A stretch of 30,762 nt of DNA from DASUCS01 sp036275935. GTDB lineage: Bacteria; Actinomycetota; Acidimicrobiia; Acidimicrobiales; JACDCH01. The stretch spans positions 1 to 30,762 of the forward strand of contig DASUCS010000190.1 of the NCBI GenBank assembly GCA_036275935.1, given 5' to 3'. Positions 29,636 to 30,762 of the stretch are shown here, in pieces. How positions within the stretch are numbered: the first letter of the stretch is position 1; each line of letters starts with the position of its first letter. The notes under the pieces are model-generated. The model saw only the letters and a list, made by a program, of their open reading frames with translations. It was not told the DNA's origin and did no database searches. The position numbers and the translations under genes are program-made.

Positions 29636-30762
29636 TTCCCCGTACTCGACGAGTGGGACTCGATCGCGGAGCTCTCCGAACTGGACGAGCTCGAATCGCT
29701 TGCCGCCAGTGCAGAGGCAGACGCTCCGTTGTCGACGCACTTGCCGAGTCCGACGTTGTAGCCCTGGTTGAACGCGGTGAAGAAGCCGGTGCGGAAGGCG
29801 TCCAGATGTTGGAACGCGGACCCGTCCGTCGACTCGCCGGACGCTGACGCGGAGGCCTTGCTGAACTCGAGGAACGCCGACACGGCCTCGTCGAGGTCTC
29901 CGGGGGAGAGGAACAGCTTGGCGTTGTCCGGGAGCGTGTCGTTGATCTCGTTCGTCTTCGTCGTCGCCACCCACACGCCCGTGAAGCAGTCGACCTGCAA
30001 CCGCGCGTCGAGTGAGTCCTCGGGCAACCCGGCGAGGTGCTGCGCGCGTGTCGAGTACTCGTTGGCGATGACGACCGCTTCGGCGAGGTCACCGATCTCG
30101 TACACGGCAGGCATGAGGTTCTTCTCGTCCCAGTTCAGCGTGTCGTCGTCGGCGCAGTAGAAGACCAACCCGATCGCGTCGTCTCCCTGCTTCTTGTCCT
30201 TGCCGCACGTGACCCCTTGTTGGGGATCGAACGCGTTGATCTTGGCGGTCTTCCATTGCTGCTGGATGTCCTTGAACGCGCTGGTCCAGAAGCCTTCCAA
30301 GTTGGCGATCACCAACGGCTCGACCTCCGGGAACGGAAGGTTGGCTGCTGCCGCTGGGTCCGCGAGGTCGCCGGGGTCGAACGTCTCCGGGACGAAGTTG
30401 AACGTCTCGTTCTCGTAGTCCTTGCAGCTCTGGCCGCCATCCTTGAGGCCGTCCTCGAACGCGTTGATGCGCTGGAAGGCGGAGCCGTGCGCGCTCACGT
30501 CGTTGACCGTGTCGGTGCCGACGGGATCTCGGATCAACAAGAAGCCGCCGATCGCGTTGTCGAGATCGGAGAGCTTCACGGTGAAGTCCTTCGACCCTCC
30601 GTTCTGCACGAACTGCGTGTACGCGCCGGCGAAGCAGTCCGCCTGTTGCTCGGTGACGAAGGTGATGAACTGGCCGTTGAGGATCCCGTGCCGCGCTTCG
30701 ATGGCGTGGCCGAGCTCGTGGGCGACCACGATCGCCAGCGTGAACGGCCCGAAGTTGTCGAG
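29632..30762 (-). CDS. duplicated neutral zinc metallopeptidase-like protein, 5' end outside window
   Basis: The visible 376 residues hold two metallopeptidase (YpfJ-like, PF04228) units; the frame stays open to the window edge, so the N terminus is missing. Unit 1 has HELGH at nt 30720-30706 (VVAHELGHAIEARHG) and the partner motif EQQADCFAG. Unit 2 repeats the region from FYCADDDTLNW through DLAEAVVIANEYSTRAQHL (nt about 30160-30040) to LQVDCFTG, but the HExxH is NEYST and the partner acidic motif is altered, so it cannot bind zinc the same way. Both units share LSDLD/PGDLD and GSAFQ-x-x-x-AF repeats. The C terminus is a Ser-rich tail (SSSSSESSAIES). Probably exported, but the signal region lies outside the window. 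Substrate unknown. Confidence 0.88.
   Translation of the reverse strand, partial: LDNFGPFTLAIVVAHELGHAIEARHGILNGQFITFVTEQQADCFAGAYTQFVQNGGSKDFTVKLSDLDNAIGGFLLIRDPVGTDTVNDVSAHGSAFQRINAFEDGLKDGGQSCKDYENETFNFVPETFDPGDLADPAAAANLPFPEVEPLVIANLEGFWTSAFKDIQQQWKTAKINAFDPQQGVTCGKDKKQGDDAIGLVFYCADDDTLNWDEKNLMPAVYEIGDLAEAVVIANEYSTRAQHLAGLPEDSLDARLQVDCFTGVWVATTKTNEINDTLPDNAKLFLSPGDLDEAVSAFLEFSKASASASGESTDGSAFQHLDAFRTGFFTAFNQGYNVGLGKCVDNGASASALAASDSSSSSSESSAIESHSSSTGN

Noticed and set aside
1..30762. CRISPR arrays, insertion sequences, integrases or phage genes
   Set aside because: No spaced direct repeats, transposase motifs or attachment-site-like duplications were seen on either strand.

Overview
The window is a GC-rich bacterial chromosome segment, densely packed, with no rRNA, tRNA, CRISPR array, insertion sequence or phage gene that I can see. 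GTG and TTG starts are common. Several genes have a -10-like hexamer 6 to 9 bases before the start codon, as in leaderless transcripts. The gene content (PPOX-type flavoprotein, MpaB-family oxygenase, 3Fe-4S ferredoxin with reductase, COG2345 regulator, fused Liv transporter proteins) suggests an actinobacterium, perhaps of the Acidimicrobiia. That placement is inference from content and style, not from a marker gene.

Layout. 1-3.3 kb: a SNF2-family helicase cut by the left edge, a small basic protein, and a strong hairpin. 3.3-6.8 kb: a divergent yceI/marR pair with two operator-like palindromes; a PPOX protein divergent from a SufR-like Cys-rich regulator, which is followed by a leaderless BtuF-like binding protein; a small membrane ORF. 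6.8-13.1 kb: serine beta-lactamase/esterase, a coiled-coil protein of unknown role, an SdsA-like metallo-hydrolase, a GNAT-N-succinylamino acid racemase pair, and an MpaB-family oxygenase. 13.1-16.6 kb, minus strand: endonuclease/phosphatase-family protein, EAL phosphodiesterase, HMG-CoA lyase and an SDR. 16.6-23.9 kb: a lipoprotein Liv-type binding protein facing a minus-strand cluster of VOC protein, SelW-like selenoprotein, MFS-LivF fusion and LivH-LivM-LivG fusion. 24-30.8 kb: PAS-GGDEF diguanylate cyclase, nitroreductase, SDR, YcaQ-like glycosylase, ferredoxin plus ferredoxin reductase, and a duplicated zinc metallopeptidase cut by the right edge.

Four points stand out. (1) At 23269-23538 there is a gene that ordinary gene calling would miss: a SelT/SelW/SelH (Rdx) family protein with an in-frame TGA at the second position of its CxxC motif, followed by a hairpin that fits a bacterial SECIS. 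(2) The branched-chain amino-acid ABC transporter is compressed into two polypeptides: LivH, LivM and LivG are fused in one, and the partner ATPase LivF is fused to a complete MFS transporter. (3) The zinc metallopeptidase at the right edge carries two copies of its domain, and the second copy has lost the HExxH site. (4) The yceI/marR intergenic region has two near-identical palindromes with centres 33 bp apart.

Much of the gene set is amino-acid and acyl-CoA metabolism (Liv transport, NSAR/GNAT, HMG-CoA lyase). Cyclic-di-GMP turnover is represented by one synthase and one phosphodiesterase.
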